Source of the DNA: Penium margaritaceum
Taxonomy: Eukaryota > Streptophyta > Zygnematophyceae > Desmidiales > Peniaceae
Direction: 5' to 3'
Length of the DNA: 64,000 nt
NCBI GenBank assembly: GCA_023375785.1
Contig: SZWC01001557.1
Coordinates: forward strand, 172,933 to 236,932
Shown here: positions 47,801 to 57,560 of the stretch, one piece after another
Numbering within the stretch: position 1 is the stretch's first letter
How the letters are laid out: the number at the start of each line of letters is the position of its first letter
The notes under the pieces: model-generated
The model's database searches: none
What the model was told of the DNA's origin: nothing
Seen by the model: the letters and a program-made list of their open reading frames with translations, nothing else
Translations under genes and position numbers: made by a program

Positions 47801-48180
47801 TACAGGTCCTCCTCCCTCTTGCCACGTGCAATCACCTCGCCGTCCCCCTCCTTCCGGATGATGGCCTCTTTCTTGTTGAAGAGCACCTTGAGCCCCTTGT
47901 CGGTAAGGCGGCTCACTGACAGCAAGTTTGCCCCAAAGTTGGGCATGTGGAGCACGTCGTAGATGGTGCACGGAATGACTTTACCATTCACCACCGACTC
48001 AATGCGAACATTGCCTTCGCCCGCGGCCAACTCTGTTTTGCCGTTGGCCACTGTCATGCGCCGTTCGGTGGCGCCGTAGGTGACGAATGCCGGCCGGTTG
48101 CATTGTGTGTGGCGGCCTGATCCGGAGTCAATCACCGTGACTTCCGGATCTGTCAAGTCGGTAGATTCCCTGGCCATCAT
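44824..48180 (-). CDS. pol: Copia-4 Pol polyprotein (protease, integrase, RT, RNase H)
   Basis: An uninterrupted 1118-codon frame; numbering is from the Met at 48180, which is probably internal to a Gag-Pol frame. The protease active site is VIDSGSGRH (Asp18). The pre-integrase zinc site is H157, H162, C193, C196. The integrase catalytic triad is Asp223 (HTDLCGPF), Asp285 (SDNGGEY) and Glu319 (SVTERANRT), with 33 residues between the last two. A glutamine run (about 545-564) from CAG repeats precedes the reverse transcriptase, whose catalytic YVDD is at 792-795. RNase H keeps Asp968 (SDADWAGD), Glu1009 (STEAEY) and Asp1045 (NVDNMSA). It copies element RNA and integrates the DNA. All catalytic residues of the family are present, so this is a candidate for activity if the upstream stop is read through or absent in sister copies. 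Confidence 0.95.
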   Translation of the reverse strand: MMARESTDLTDPEVTVIDSGSGRHTQCNRPAFVTYGATERRMTVANGKTELAAGEGNVRIESVVNGKVIPCTIYDVLHMPNFGANLLSVSRLTDKGLKVLFNKKEAIIRKEGDGEVIARGKREEDLYLLRTKVLADAVRTNAAHLATKDEGDLDLWHRRLCHIAPSTVRDMAKKEVVWGLEVKSLDAAKDAVCEPCVVGKATRQPFNGKGTRASAKLEVVHTDLCGPFESSIGGARYFVTFIDDHSRKLYLYIIKRKSDVLSCMQEFLAAVERQTELKVKAFRSDNGGEYEGCSAWMKSKGIAWQKTTPHSPQQNSVTERANRTVLNMVRSMLSDAGLAQRYWGEAARTAAYIMNLTPTKPLKDAESKVWKTPQEVWSGRKPTVAHLRTFGCVAHAVVQAWEGRGKLDLRTRRCIFVGYESGSKAYRLFDPRRQQIVKSHDVTFDEESRWTDKDAGLSKRGEWLPLLEGETPEDAKEGHVPSAPTGDNHPVDGGAADLHSAESDDESKAPTAVELNEEAGSEPASPRSPREGEQVSGASGAVRGQQQQQQQQQRQQQQQPQQQQPRRSGRARRTAKQYDAAQGTWTGFARAFFAQEEPETVKEALQQKDGAEWEGAIKSELASHEENGTWQLIDRLEGAKIIGSKWIFKKKLTKEGKVERYKARLVAKGYAQRKGEHYDETFAPVAKFASIRSILSVAAARDYEFHQMDVKTAFLNGDLDKEVYMDMPEGVNAPPGKVCRLCKALYGLKQAPLMWYLKMDDFMAELGFKRCEADHSMYVRKQPGLHQILALYVDDLILVSSDMEELVNLKRQLGGQFKMTDMGELEYYLGVTIKRDRKARTLEMGQAKYVQEVLRRYNMEECNPIGTPMTTTCELSSSMGPSTDEEKEEMAGVPYQSAVGSIMYAMVATRPDLAFAEGQVSRYVADPGPLHWQAVKRILRYLKATKQSRLVFGGGARVDSLELVGYSDADWAGDVDDRKSTSGYVFVLGGAAVSWASRKQDCVALSSTEAEYIALAEAAKEAVWLRRLLKEIGVPQRKPTVLNVDNMSAISLTQNPVLHRRTKHIGIRHHYARDLVAKGDAAIVHCGTKRMLADAMTKAQPKDKHDASFMELGLRCEV

Positions 48181-48306
48181 GGCTTGGACGTCCTTCTTCC
48201 CGCCCTTCCCGGGCTGGTCCGACTTCTTGTTGGGGCAATCGCGTGCGTAGTGGCCCTGTTTGCCACAATTGTAGTACTCCCCCTTGTTGTCACCTTTCTT
48301 GGTGCC

Positions 48307-48981
48307 CTACTTGGCACCCTTCCCCTTCTTGCCTCCCCCTCCACCTTGAGGACGGATGGCATAGGCGGAAGTCGACGTTGCCCCGCTCTCTCTCCCACCA
48401 CGCCGCATCCATTCGTTGCGGACGTACTCAGCCACCTTCGGGTATTTCAGCTCATCGGCGGACCAGCCGCCTACGACGGTGATCATGGGACTCCAACTGT
48501 CCGGCAAGGCCAGGAGGAGGATCATGGCTTGCAGCTGAGGGTCGACCTTCCATCCGGTGGCTACGCACTCGGCAGTGAGGGACTCGATCTGCTGCAGGAT
48601 CTCCATGATGTCGTCGCCTNCGTTGGCTCGGAGGGTGACGAGCCTCTTGAAGACGAAGAGCTGGTTAGCAAGGTTGGTGGACTGATAGATGGTGCAGAGC
48701 TTCTTCCAGGCCTCTGCGGCCTCCGTGCATCCTTGAATCAGTGCGCGCTGCGGAGGAGCTAGCGCTAACACCAACAAAGCAAGCGCCTTCTTGTTGCGCT
48801 TCTTGTACTTGTCCACTTCCTCCGGCGTCGCGGTGTCCGGAGGCGCGGTCTCTTCACCGTTGACCAGCTCAAGCAGGCCCTTGTCATCGAGGTAGACCTC
48901 AAACTGCCACCTCCACAAGGGGAAGCCATTTCCATCAAACTTGGAGACGGCGCCGATGCTCTCTTGCTCGGTCGTTGCCAT
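48307..48981 (-). CDS. gag: Copia-4 Gag (capsid)
   Basis: 224 codons from the ATG at 48981 (MATTEQESIGAVSKFDGNGF) to a TAG at 48309-48307. The Gag core includes FPLWRWQFEVYLDDKGL and the conserved LALLVLALAPPQRALIQGC, ending in a Gly/Lys-rich basic tail. One residue is undetermined because of N at 48620. The frame is the same as that of Pol, so a single codon change would restore one Gag-Pol frame; CAG-to-TAG is the simplest origin. Between the stop and 48180 the knuckle reads YYNCGKQGHYARDC, with Tyr in place of its first Cys. In-frame readthrough cannot be excluded, but the knuckle defect argues for decay. Confidence 0.9.
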   Translation of the reverse strand: MATTEQESIGAVSKFDGNGFPLWRWQFEVYLDDKGLLELVNGEETAPPDTATPEEVDKYKKRNKKALALLVLALAPPQRALIQGCTEAAEAWKKLCTIYQSTNLANQLFVFKRLVTLRANXGDDIMEILQQIESLTAECVATGWKVDPQLQAMILLLALPDSWSPMITVVGGWSADELKYPKVAEYVRNEWMRRGGRESGATSTSAYAIRPQGGGGGKKGKGAK

Positions 48982-49030
48982 GGCGCGCGGCGGTAGCGTG
49001 AAAGTTGAGGAGCTAGGGTCCTTCTAGGCA

Positions 49031-49048
49031 CGTGGGCCCATAACCCTT
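49031..49048 (-). other. Primer-binding site of Copia-4 (anticodon-loop type)
   Basis: On the minus strand AAGGGTTATGGGCCCACG follows the LTR end GCCAACA directly. It is the same motif as in Copia-3, although the two LTRs are unrelated over most of their length, which supports selection on this site. Confidence 0.8.
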
Positions 49049-49772
49049 TGTTGGCTCTAGTGGGTGTGGAGGCACCCTCAAGGATGCCTAGCTCTCACTG
49101 GTTCATGCTACCAAGGTTTGGGGCAGCCAAGGGACACCAATGGTGAAGAGTGTGGAGCACAAGGATCACGGATGTGAGTGGGCAGAACACGTCGCATTCA
49201 GTAGAACTGAATCGAAACACGATTTTGTTACTTACATAGTGATATTACATCAGATCCTCATAGCCTATGATCTAAGCTTTCCAACGCATCCAAGCACGCC
49301 CAAAACGGAACAGTAGAGCCCCTGCTACGGCCGTCGAAGTAACCCTTGGTGGAGCCGCCCACCTGGTCTTGCACTCTAGGCAACGGGAGGCGCTTCGACG
49401 ATGACCCGTCGAAACGCCTTTCCTTGCCCAGAAGTCAAGGAGAATTTCATCCTGGTCAAGGAGGTCCTTATGGTCACCTCATTCATGCCCCGGGTGCATT
49501 TGGAGGCCATTAGGAATGAACTCGGATCCCTGGCGGTGGAGTATCCCGCCACCCATGGCGGGTACCAGATTCCACCCACCCAACACCCGTTTTTCGGGCT
49601 AGGCTAACTTTCTGAATACTCACTCAAATCGAGCGATTCAAAGCTCTATCCTGCATGGAAAAATCCAAGGAATCTAAATCTAAAGTCAGATCAGGTGTTC
49701 GACCACTCCTCAGTGGTCGAACCAGGGAGTACACTCAACGGCACTCATGGCAAGGGGCACACCATGTCAACA
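49049..49772 (-). repeat. 5' LTR of Copia-4
   Basis: 724 bp, element-strand start at 49772. It ends GAGCCAACA at 49049. GGGTG follows outside at 49773. Confidence 0.95.
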
Positions 49773-50110
49773 GGGTGCAACTAGGGTGAAACTAGGCCAC
49801 AACTAGGATGTGAACATGACTCAAGTTGAGTAAAAATAGGGTAAAACTATGACGTAATTGTGACGAACTAGGGAGCAACTAGGGCACAACTAGGATACAC
49901 AAAGGGTGTAACTAGGGCATAACTATGGGACCACTTGGGTGTAGCTAGGGTGTAACTAGGATACAAATGGGATGCAACAAGGTTGTACCTACACCGCAAA
50001 TAGGATGCGACAAGGGCACAAGAAAGGCACAACTATGGTATAATTAGGATGCAAATAGGGCATAACTAGGGCCCAACTGGTGTATAGGAAGGGTGCAACT
50101 AACGTGCAAC
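49773..50110 (-). repeat. 11-bp minisatellite array, reverse orientation (block 8, right edge)
   Basis: The last monomers of the locus; the repeat stops near GTGCAACCATTCC at about 50110, the right boundary of the whole minisatellite. Confidence 0.93.
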
Positions 50111-52079
50111 CATTCCTAGCTATAGGAGAACCGCCAGGGTGGCATTTCTCTTATGGCAGAGGATATAGATCCACCGCATCCAGGTTCATTCACTATTCAG
50201 GGAAAAAAAATATTGGCCTCGATGTGAGAGGGACTCGACCAGGAGGGGACCGAGTAGGTCCCAGTGGACCAACTCTAGTGGACGCAATGCCTAGGAAGTG
50301 GAGTTACTATGACAAATGATTATGTGATAGATAGTACCACAGTCAATGATCTAGGTGCTACTTGACTCACAACCTGTCATTGACATTAAACAATATGCCA
50401 CAGAATACTTTGCCTCTACTTGACGCTGAATAGAAGATCTGAGAAAACAACAAACAATACAAACCGGTGACTCGTCAAGCCCATCGGTATTTTTAGGTCC
50501 ATCCACATCACGAGCTGAATGATATCCTCCACAAGAATCCTCATGGACAACAGACATTGTAGGACAAGCTTTTGGGGACCTCCCGGCTGTGACGAAACAC
50601 TCATACCTCAATGAGTGTGAAGCGCAAGCAGCTGACGATACTCCGCGATCATGCACTCCCGAGGATCCATGTCTCCGGTGCCACGTGGAGTAGTAGGAGG
50701 CTCGGCTACTGGCACGGTCACCACTTGACCAGCCTAGACGGTGCCGGAAGACGTCCACTGGGCAAGAGCAGCGTGGAGTTTGCATGTGATCCAGCTCCAT
50801 TCCAAAGGTTACTGGCACTTTGTCTAGCAATGAGTATTATCGCAACTGAACTAATGGACAGAGAGTCCACTGCCACTAATCACCTACAACTGCTGATGTT
50901 GCTGCTTGTGTCCCTTGCCATGTTTCTCTTTCCCCTTTTCTCCCTTGTGGTGGCAGCCATGTCCTGAATTGATGCAGGTGGAAAAGACAGAGAAGAAGAA
51001 GTGGAGGAGGACCTGTGAGTGAGAGGGGAATTTAGGGATGCACTCAACACCGATACCAAGGGACTCACCTTATGCGCCTGAGCAGCCTCTTGGTCCCTGT
51101 CTGCTGAGGATAGTACTGATGGATCCAAGGAATTAGCTCAAGGGACTAAGACAACTCCTCTAAGGAAGGGCGATAAAAGAAGGTGAAGACATCGATGTAG
51201 TTCAAGTGTGCATCAAGCATGATGGTGTCGACCGTCCAGAGCTAGGACCCTTCGCCAATGCCCAGTCGATTGTAGACACGCATTGCACTGTAATGATATG
51301 ATGCTACCGCCTCTGAATCTCCCTTGTACATGGAGTGGAACTCCCTAAGGTGGACAACCTTAGTCATGTGTGTCTCTGTAGCGAACAAGGACAGGGCCAA
51401 CTCCCACCCATAACAGAGGTTGGCCCTGTCACCCATCCCAAGTGTACCCAGAAAGGACGGATGTCCATTACCGTATCCTAGGGAATTGCATAGAGCACAC
51501 CGCGTATGGCTCTTGTGAATGTATGATTCTAGCACATGTGAGCTGTCTGGTACTGGATTAGCTAATAGAGCCACATCTCCTCAACGTCATTCCACATCTG
51601 GAAAATTACCTCCCAAAAGTCAAGCCTAGCATCACTGTCGTAACGGTTTGACAAAGTCTCAAACTTCTTTCGTCACCGCAGTGTGAGGAGGAAAATCTCA
51701 AGCAATGGGGAGAGCACCTGTGGAATGGACAGTCCACTCAAGGAGATGCCAGTCACAAGTTTTAATGGAGTCTGACACGTTGGTGCCACTTATGCACCCA
51801 TGGGTGTAGGGTGTGGATGGAGGTGCAGGCGATCCAGTGACGTGCAAATCTCGCATGTCTGTGCATCTACCTCCCTCCCCTATGAATCTTGCTCCTCAAA
51901 GACATGCTACTACCTGGTGGAGCGAATGGATGGAGTTGGCTGCCACTATAGTGTTGGATCTATGAGCCTTACAGGGAGATGGAGCCAGAGGGTTCAGTCC
52001 GCTCCTTTCCCTCGTCACTGCCTGGTACCATGTGGCCACTCAGTAGAAGTCTGAACGCAGATTTGTCAGAATCAATAAC
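50111..52079 (-). other. Unassigned sequence with decayed coding-like tracts
   Basis: Open stretches on the minus strand (50830-50351 and 51574-51242) have protein-like composition. The latter includes HTRCALCNSLGYGNGHPSFL. They are short, separated by stops and show no domain I recognise. They may belong to a decayed transposon or gene. No LTR, RNA gene or tandem repeat is seen. Confidence 0.3.
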
Positions 52080-52270
52080 TGTTAGCATTTCTCACATTGA
52101 AACGCTCAAAAAAATGAAATATTTATCCAAAAAGTATTTATGTCAGTAGTGCTGATGATGACACTAGCGTTTTTGTGCACCAGTCTTAGAAACGCTAACG
52201 TGAAGAACACTAGCATAAAAATGCCATCGAATTGTATGCCAACGGCGCTGATTTTTTTACTCCAGTAAAT
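52080..52270. repeat. Cluster of AACGCT / AGCGTTT motifs
   Basis: Within 190 bp there are GAAACGCTC, CACTAGCGTTTTTGTG, TTAGAAACGCTAACG and CACTAGCATAAAAATG, in both orientations. Sub-terminal motifs of this kind occur in plant CACTA transposons, and two copies begin CACTAG. No matching partner end or transposase was found, so this is only a suggestion. Confidence 0.3.
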
Positions 52271-52289
52271 TTAATGTTGATATGGAAGG

Positions 52290-52720
52290 GGGATGACTAT
52301 GTCACGTGCTGCTTGCATCTACGCAAGGGCTACACAGACCTTTGTATTTGCTACACAGCTGCAGGAATTGTTGTTGCCTAGCACTATTAAGTAGAATTCG
52401 TTGTGTAGTAGTTATGTTGCACAAGGCAGTAGCCATAGTTGCTTCTACTATGATAATGTGTTGTTGCAGCCGCTGTTACTATTGGTGTAACTCTGTGAAT
52501 GCTACTGGTATTGTGGTGCTATTGTGATGTTGCTGCTGTGGCTAGAGGAGCTATAACAGTGTTGCTACACTAATGCCACATTTACTATTGCCGCTATGTT
52601 GCTATTGATTCTTGTGCCTATTGCTGCTACTACTACTCACTGTTGTTATTGCTGCTCGCTATTACCAATGCTTGTTGTTTCTGTCACAACTGCCAATGCC
52701 AGTTGTTTCTTTTAGCTGTT
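52290..52720. repeat. Degenerate triplet-rich tract
   Basis: GTT, GCT, ACT and TGC triplets dominate without a fixed unit, resembling in opposite orientation the tract at 1040-1446. It is probably a decayed microsatellite or low-complexity coding tract. Confidence 0.6.
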
Positions 52721-54248
52721 TCCTTTTTTTGGTGCCCCTGGTTGTAATCGAACAAGGTGTTGATTCTATCCAGTGCTGTCGCTACCGCTTGTTTTGGGTG
52801 CACTAGCTCATAACTATGGGTGTTGCTAATTCTGCGATGGTGATGGTAACTCAAGCCACCAATACTGGTGTTACCGGCCACTTAAGCGGCCGTGTGATGA
52901 CGTTACCATTGTTGACATCACTGACAACAGGTCTCAAGATACAACTTCTATAGTGACTCTCATTACTACATCGTGTGCTACGTCTATGTGGCGAAGCTTA
53001 ACGATAAAAGTCTCGTTGATACTATGAGAAAGTGTTGTGAAGCTTCCTAGCCTTGCTTTTGCTCATGTGGTGACACTGTCCAGTCAGCTAACGCACTAGC
53101 AAGCAAGCAGGTAGAAGGAAAACCTATAGTGGGGCTAAGGAGACGCACAATGTCTTATGAGCTTCAATATCTTATAAAACAAAGAGAAATGCAAACTAAC
53201 AAGCACATGGCGTAAATACTTCTTGTGGTGCACGGTGGGTGATAGACGTGGCACTGTCAATTGTCCTAAAACCGGCTCAGATCCACTCTTTTGAATATTG
53301 CTCTATGCATAGGCATCCAACTGCAACAACATCTGAACCAAGAGATGTAGAATCACGAGTCAGACATTACGAATGGTTCTATACACAGGCTCGGTACCGA
53401 TCGGTGGACACACGATGAAAAACATGCACATTGGGCTCAAGTGCCAGTGCACCGAGAACACTTTAGCAACTGTAGAAGAACTGTAGAGCACCCCAGCAAG
53501 CACTTAGGACATCGTAGCAGCTATCTGGCAGCTAATGATGGGTGGTGTTTCCACTCGTTGGTGCTCTGACGCTAGGTGGGTCCACATGAGGGATCTGTAC
53601 GAGCATGGACATGGCTGAGTGGTCACAGTAAGTTGTAGAAACAGACAGGGTCTGCTCACATCACAACCAAGAGATGGAAGGAGTTTAAGAAGGAAAGCAA
53701 TACGTGGAGTGCCCACATATGAGGAAGATACAAGTGAAAGATGAAGGACCAACATGGAGGAGAAATAGAAGCCACATCATGTTTGGTGGAAATTCGTGAG
53801 AGGTGTCATTGCACCTCTAATAGTACGTTCTTGGGGAAATGACAAAGATCGAGATGATGACGCCCATAAGGTTAGAATGCAAAGGTGCACCACAACCAAA
53901 AGCCCCGTGTTGCTTACTTTTAGAATCAGTAGGAATGGTGGAAATTTTCATATGAACGATGAAGCAAAAGCGACATATGATAGGTAGAAATCAAAATTGG
54001 TATTTTATTTCGATCAATCAAGAAGAATGGTCTTCACTAAATTGATGCATGATGCTAAGATAATTATAAAATCAAATGACTTGTTTCATTCTTCTCGTAT
54101 GAGGAAAGAGTTTGGAATTGTCCCTCATTTGCTTTTCTTGGCGACCCTGCATGATTTACTCATCACACCACTCGATAGACATTGTGACAATTCTCTATTA
54201 AATCATTCTGCATGAGCTATGCACATTCAACATCCGCCAAAATCATAG
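52721..54248. other. Sequence without recognised features
   Basis: Only short frames are present (for example 53504-53755 minus and 53796-53987 plus), none with a known domain. No repeat or RNA gene is seen by eye. Confidence 0.4.
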
Positions 54249-54400
54249 TTTTTCCAAACCATCGTCAAAGTGCCCCTAGTTTTAATATTATTTTTACTCC
54301 GCCTCCAATTTTTAATTTCATTTCCAAGTAGCCCCTAATTTTCGATTTCATTTCTAAATAGCCCCCAATTTTGAACTTCATTTCTATCTTGCCCCTATCA
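54249..54400 (+). repeat. Left terminal region of the MULE with 30-bp sub-repeats
   Basis: Three consecutive 30-bp units start CATTTCCAAGTAGCCCC, CATTTCTAAATAGCCCC and CATTTCTATCTTGCCCC, at about 54328, 54348 and 54378. The inverted counterpart is at 61034-61210. Confidence 0.7.
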
Positions 54401-54420
54401 TTTCGTGACACCTACCGTTG

Positions 54421-56770
54421 TCGGACCACGACAACGTCACACTTCATCGACATCGATGTGTAATGTACTTCAGTCGACTCCTCCGCTTTGCACATGTGCT
54501 TATAATTTTCTTTGTTGCATGATTATTGAAGAATATATCATCGCAAAGTGGATGAAATGGTACTCACCTGTTAGGCATAAGGTATACGAACACCTCCATT
54601 GTGTCAAGTTTGACAGAGTCAAATTTCAGGATAATGATAATTTCGATGTCGTTCATTGGTACCTATTGCACGTGACATGGCACGGAAATCTATGCATTAG
54701 CACCAGGGAGTGGTCCATAGTTATAAGCGTCGCCTTCACAATCGTGTCGTCCAATGAGGTACCATCAAACAGTGACCACCGTACACCAATCAGCGGGTGA
54801 TGCTCGCCGGTTTGCATTGTAAACCACACAACAAAACCACTCGCTAGCATCATGAATGTGCACATAAATGTTATAGAATGATTGACATGCCACGGTGTAT
54901 GCTGATGCCACGGATGAATCAAAAGGCCAATGAAAACGACTTGTTTTTTCACTGACGATTGATTTTCCATGGTGCTCACTATCGGACTCACCTTAGACTA
55001 TACCGCGTCAGAACACCGCACGTGGTAGGCGAATGTCGCTTGCTTTTTCCGTCGGTGCATCCAAGGAGTCATTTTTTCGTAATATTTCAGTTTCGCCCTT
55101 CCAACAGCGTCATATGTTTACGATGAGTGTAGCGAATGGGATTGTCGCATGGTTATGCCCGTCTGTACAATCGAAATTTTGGTTTGCCTCCCGAACCTGC
55201 GCTACACAAACCGGTTCATACTCGTATGTTGTGCCATGGGCCAAGCTCCCACCGTGTGGCACAAAACGACCTACGGGTGTCATCCTTACATGCCTACACC
55301 GTCCACATGTACATCATGGATACCAATGGACATACCTCCGCCGGTACTAATGTACACCTCACCAATACGCCGTTTTGGGATCCAGCCACTCCACCCATGG
55401 ATCCTATAGCTACGCAACGTGCTTGGTCCATCAAAAAGGAAGAATGGGACCGGTGGACAACTCGGAACCCCCTGCCGTCATGGTCACCGGATTTTTTGGA
55501 CCCGGGAACCATGTGTTGGGTGTTAGGCCGTCGAATGTCCTATCCACGTCCGTTGTTCTGTTGGGGACTGTGGGAGCCGTGGTCATGAATTGATCCGCCA
55601 AGTCCCTAACTGTGTTGTTTAGGGGCAACATGTACATGATGTTGAAGAATACATTTGTAAAGTACCCTCCAAGTTTTGTGAATCATCTACACGGTATCCC
55701 CAAGTTTTCTCGTATCATTGAAAAAGCACCCTGTGCATCCACTTTGCCTAACCAAAATGTGACAATTCCATCTCCAACCGTTGTACAAGTAAGTATGACT
55801 CTGAATTAACTTACAAGGTCAGTTTCTGCTTTCCTGTAAGGTTTCCTGGTTTATGTGTACATGGATTTATGATATAGATGACCAGGAATGTGTGTACACA
55901 TGTCTTATAATTGACATATATAGTAGCAATGGTGTATTGGTGATTTCCTCTCAACAAGTAAACTAATATTGTCATATTCTACAGGAATTTCAAGTTCACT
56001 TGTGAACAAAGTACAAGCATGTACATTCGTAGTATCATGACATGAAAGTAAAACTTTTGCATTTAGGGGTCATTGACGATTTAGGTGATATAGACAGCCT
56101 GCTAAAGACTACAAAGAAAGATGTAGTTGTTTTCATAGTTCATGACAAGTCTAGCAAATTTTAATGATATTCATTCCTTTTGTAGGAATTTTGTGTGCAT
56201 GGTTATGGCATAGCCTGTCATGTACACAGAGAACAGATCAAGTATATGACATCGTTTGCCAAACACATCATTGATACGAGTAGTATAGTGGTCCCAAATC
56301 ACAGGAGGCAATCTATTCCTAAACATAGAGTGGCCGACTGTGAACCCACAAAATGACATCACATATGGCGCATGGATGTCATTTCAGACACTCAAGTGCA
56401 TCGTGAAACACCTCCTCAGATGGGCCTCGTGACATTTGGCCCCTATCACACAACGAAGTCCTTTGCCACGTGTAATCTGGCACCCATGCTTCTTACAAGT
56501 GATGTCCCCCCTAGACATGACACCTACTCTTCTCTTGCTTAGATGAATCCCACGAGTCATGGTTCTCCTCTGCACCTTGTTTTCTGGACCCGTATACAGC
56601 ACCTTGTACCAATTTTTAACCTACAAATACTAAAACACACAAGGGGCAAAATCAATACACCTTGTAATGTAAGACAGTACATGCCATGACATGTATAATG
56701 TCATAAAAAATCAATGTCTCACATGAATAGAACATGCTCGACAAAACTATAGCACATGAGTGATAATGAA
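54421..56770. other. Interior of the MULE without a recognised gene
   Basis: Frames at 54405-54800, 55136-55588 (plus) and 54991-54653 (minus) show no domain I know. The stretch 55830-56170 is AT-rich. A minus-strand piece, 56602-56384, has a Cys/His pattern (TCKKHGCQITRGKGLRC, then CHEAHLRRCFTMH) that loosely recalls the C-terminal Cys-rich domain of piggyBac transposases; no piggyBac core was found. Confidence 0.3.
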
Positions 56771-56787
56771 CAATGAATGAAGCCCAT

Positions 56788-57057
56788 TCATTGTCCAATT
56801 TCCTTCACACGCAAAAATCCACATCCAGAAAACTCCATGCCATCTTTCATACCATGTCTCATCGTGTAGTGGCACCTCCATGCCTCCTCTTTGGCCTCAA
56901 ACCGTACACGCCCCGTCTCCTCGTCATAGTTGAACTCCTCGTCTGAGGTCTCACTTTCTGAACTCCACTCTGTGCTAGTCTTCGATGCCAAAACCTCACC
57001 ACACACACCACCCTCACCGGTGCCTGTGTTGTCCTCACCTTCCTTGAACTCCTCCAC
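56788..57057 (-). pseudogene. Acidic open frame downstream of the MULE transposase
   Basis: It reads EEFKEGEDNTGTGEGG, then a Ser/Glu/Asp-rich stretch, then WRCHYTMRHGMKDGMEFSG. It follows an Ala/Gln-rich tract after the zinc-knuckle exon, so it may be the 3' part of the same transcript. Its function is unknown. The Val/Pro/Ala-rich frame on the other strand (56930-57487) is judged a shadow. Confidence 0.35.
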
Positions 57058-57560
57058 ATCCGTATATTTGTTACCGGGATTCTCTTCTATCCCGTCTTCC
57101 TATGTGTGGTCACCACCATCCCCCTCACCTGTTGGAGTAGCCCCTACCATCTGCAGTCCCACGGCTACAGCTCCATTTACTGCTGCAACACGCCTAGATG
57201 TACGTGTGGTGCCACTGCCATCACTAGTGCCTGCTGTTGCACTGGTGTTGACAGTTGCGCTTGCATCTGTGCCAGCGGGTGTACCTACTAGACTGCCTGG
57301 GGTAGCAAGCGCGCTTGTGCCTGATGCATTAGTGCCGGCTGCTGCACTACCACCTTGTGCACCGCTTGTTCCTGTAGTACTGGTGCCAGCTACTATGCCT
57401 GTTCCATCTTCTATGCTGTTGCCTGCTGAGCCATTGATTGCGGTGCTGCAGTTGCATCTCCTGAGCTACTCCCCAATGCTGTTGTAGCCTCCTATGCTGC
57501 CTGCCAAAGAGCCTCATGTGCTTGCATGAGCTCGCACATTGTAGCTGCGGCCGGATTCAT

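Larger units (their letters stand above)
44046..49772 (-). mobile_element. Copia-4: nearly intact Ty1/copia element, minus strand
   Basis: 5.7 kb, with target duplication GGGTG at 44041-44045 and 49773-49777, two LTRs of about 725 bp differing at roughly 20-25 positions (about 97% identical by eye), a primer-binding site, a polypurine tract and a gag-pol frame with only a single internal stop. It is the youngest insertion in the window and is embedded in the reverse-oriented minisatellite. The remaining defects are a TAG between Gag and Pol and a Cys-to-Tyr change in the nucleocapsid knuckle. One ambiguous base (N) lies at 48620. Confidence 0.96.

Noticed and set aside
1447-50110. Telomere-like repeat, because ACTAGGG resembles the plant telomere TTTAGGG
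   Set aside because: The period is 11 bp, not 7, and the remaining bases do not fit. The array is also interrupted by transposons and flips orientation.
56930-57487. 185-codon Val/Pro/Ala-rich frame on the plus strand
   Set aside because: It lies opposite the Ala/Gln-rich and acidic minus-strand sequence that follows the MULE knuckle exon; its low complexity suggests a shadow frame.
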